Origin: Lentimicrobium sp.
GTDB lineage: Bacteria > Bacteroidota > Bacteroidia > Bacteroidales > Lentimicrobiaceae
Assembly (NCBI GenBank): GCA_013336205.1
Contig: JAAXUD010000011.1
Coordinates: 1-15,927, forward strand
DNA length: 15,927 nt
Reading direction: 5' to 3'
The notes below the pieces were generated by a model. That model was not told where the DNA came from, did no database searches, and saw only the letters and a program-made list of their open reading frames with translations. Every line of letters begins with the position of its first letter. Positions within the stretch are counted from its first letter, which is position 1. A program made the position numbers and the translations under genes. Shown here piece after piece: positions 15,779 to 15,927 of the stretch.

Positions 15779-15927
15779 CTAAAAAATAGACCTTGCTGTA
15801 AAGGTTGTAAACAACTCCAGTGCCATCATTCCGGCCAGGGAATTTCCTGCCGGGTTGAGGCCGGGCGACCAAACAGCTAAAGCCAGCTCGCCGGGCATCA
15901 CAGCGACGATACCACCTCCAACTCCGC
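15779..15927 (-). CDS. glsA: Glutaminase, C-terminal 48 residues only (5' part outside window)
   Basis: The minus strand reads from the right window edge to a TAG at 15779-15781. The 48 visible residues include [31 protein letters not shown] and a final FTARSIF. These match the conserved C-terminus of serine-dependent beta-lactamase-fold glutaminases (GlsA), which hydrolyse glutamine to glutamate and ammonia. The GVGGGI turn lines the active site in that family. The catalytic Ser-x-x-Lys lies in the missing part, so activity cannot be judged. It is convergent with rlmF, and the 56 bp between the stops show no strong terminator hairpin. Confidence 0.85.
   Translation of the reverse strand, partial: GVGGGIVAVMPGELALAVWSPGLNPAGNSLAGMMALELFTTFTARSIF

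Overview
The window looks like a chromosomal segment of an AT-rich member of the Bacteroidota. The main evidence is that the left 11.2 kb carries one secreted protein gene after another. Each has an N-terminal signal peptide, and all six complete ones end in a type IX secretion system (T9SS) type A sorting domain: a (N)YPNPF-like start, then LKVYD..GrE/NEV, GEH/GKH and a GLPAGIYFYQLQ..KKM end. Start codons have A-rich leaders and no obvious Shine-Dalgarno, which fits the phylum. No phage, insertion sequence, CRISPR, tRNA or rRNA signal was found.

Left region (1-11202, all on the minus strand, so read from right to left): an unknown exported protein (351 aa), a 632-aa exported protein of a recognisable but functionally unassigned family, a PKD-domain plus HExGH metallopeptidase, a 14-repeat YCF48/Asp-box propeller protein, a shorter 7-repeat propeller protein, a second 14-repeat propeller closely related to the first, and a further propeller gene cut by the left window edge. 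Gaps are mostly 21-91 bp, so at least the last six could be co-transcribed. A hairpin after one stop codon may attenuate transcription within the run. All products are predicted to cross the inner membrane by Sec and the outer membrane by T9SS, ending on the cell surface or outside. The shared repeats and sorting domains point to local duplication and domain shuffling.

Right region (11203-15927): a 578-bp divergent gap separates the secreted cluster from genes of general metabolism on the plus strand. These are a YhhQ-type queuosine-precursor transporter, a 537-aa formate-dehydrogenase-like molybdopterin protein, and the 23S rRNA m6A1618 methyltransferase RlmF. The 3' end of a glutaminase gene (glsA) converges from the right edge.

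Nothing here assembles into an obvious new multi-gene defence or mobile system. The most unusual item is the formate-dehydrogenase-like protein. It keeps the [4Fe-4S] cysteines but has glycine where the catalytic Sec/Cys should be and leucine where the electron-relay lysine should be, and it lacks the C-terminal dinucleotide-binding domain. The second is the array of duplicated surface propellers next to a PKD/M60-like metallopeptidase.
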